DNA of 5,553 bases from Candidatus Cloacimonadota bacterium (GTDB lineage Bacteria > Cloacimonadota > Cloacimonadia > Cloacimonadales > TCS61). The notes under the pieces are model-generated. The model ran no database searches and was not told the DNA's origin. It saw only the letters and a program-made list of their open reading frames with translations. Positions 5,249-5,553 of this stretch are shown in pieces (position 1 is the stretch's first letter; each line of letters starts with the position of its first letter). The position numbers and the translations under genes were made by a program. The DNA lies in assembly GCA_027858325.1 (NCBI GenBank), contig JAQICU010000012.1:1-5553 (forward strand), in the 5' to 3' direction.

Positions 5249-5553
5249 ATGAAAAAGTTTTGTCTCATAATAGTTTTAATGTTGGCTTTTTTCTCAATTG
5301 CATCCGCAATTGAAGTAGGTGGTCACCTCACAGAAGACACTACCTGGTCACCGGAGAACAACCCTTACCTTGTCACTTCCGGTGTCTATGTAGATGCCGA
5401 TGTTACTTTAATAATTCTACCAGGTACAATTGTGAAATTTAATTCAGATTATTACGATGATATGGGAGATGATCAATTTTATTTTCATAGTGGTGAAGAA
5501 CCGATAGCAAAATTCATGCGAGTAGAAGGTAGGATAATTGCCGAGGGAACAGA
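5249..5553 (+). CDS. Exported beta-helix-type surface/secreted protein, 3'-truncated by the window edge
   Basis: The reading frame is open to the end of the window (101 complete codons). It starts with a classic signal peptide, MKKFCLIIVLMLAFFSIASA, with an AxA-type cleavage site after A20; C5 is not in a lipobox. The mature protein opens VGGHLTEDTTWSPENNPYLV, then YVDADVTLIILPGTIVKF (47-64), and near the edge MRVEGRIIAEGT (90-101). The pattern 'unadorned W-S/T start, tolerable LxPGTxxKF, then V-GxxxAEGT' is typical of large right-handed parallel beta-helix proteins in FCB-group bacteria, often surface or secreted with a C-terminal sorting domain, which cannot be seen here. An acidic insert (DYYDDMGDD, 67-75) separates the two strands. 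The start is supported by AAAGGAG at 5238-5244, 4 bp before the ATG. Function is unknown; adhesion or polysaccharide-related roles are only guesses. Confidence 0.85.
   Translation, partial: MKKFCLIIVLMLAFFSIASAIEVGGHLTEDTTWSPENNPYLVTSGVYVDADVTLIILPGTIVKFNSDYYDDMGDDQFYFHSGEEPIAKFMRVEGRIIAEGT

Overview
The window looks like chromosomal DNA from an AT-rich, non-proteobacterial bacterium. The best guess is the FCB superphylum, possibly Candidatus Cloacimonadota or a relative. The reasons are the style of the last gene (signal peptide, then a TxW-type opening and a predicted right-handed beta-helix), the strong AAAGGAG ribosome binding sites (RBS) in front of most genes, and the small HEFGH-type membrane protein paired with a lipoprotein. 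This placement is inference from protein style; there is no rRNA or other marker.

Layout: (1) bases 1-1395, the 3' portion of a type I glutamine synthetase gene whose start lies left of the window; (2) 1457-1837, a small VOC/glyoxalase-fold protein on the same strand; (3) a convergent minus-strand pair, a short lipoprotein (2276-2650) overlapping by a few bases a small membrane protein with an HExxH motif (1873-2283); (4) 2888-4339, a complete monofunctional heme catalase with all key residues; (5) 4340-5248, about 0.9 kb with no convincing gene but unusually rich in hairpins and inverted repeats; (6) from 5249 to the window edge, the N-terminus of an exported beta-helix protein.

The genes are mostly independent units: nitrogen assimilation (glutamine synthetase), peroxide defence (catalase), an envelope pair and a surface or secreted protein. 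The only clear operon is the lipoprotein/metallopeptidase-like pair.

The most interesting material is non-coding. A ~73 bp imperfect direct repeat (about 81% identity by hand alignment) lies on both sides of the catalase gene (2703-2775 and 4501-4573). Downstream of catalase there is a cluster of short-loop hairpins sharing CTCG/CGAG loop-closing arms, then a 13-bp AT-rich hairpin followed by a T run, then a 380-bp segment bounded by perfect 14-bp inverted repeats (4735-4748 and 5101-5114). A pair of hairpins with interchangeable GAATC/GATTC arms follows, just before the beta-helix gene. Protein-level oddities are a glutamine synthetase with Phe at the usual adenylylation Tyr and a VOC protein lacking both metal-binding histidines.
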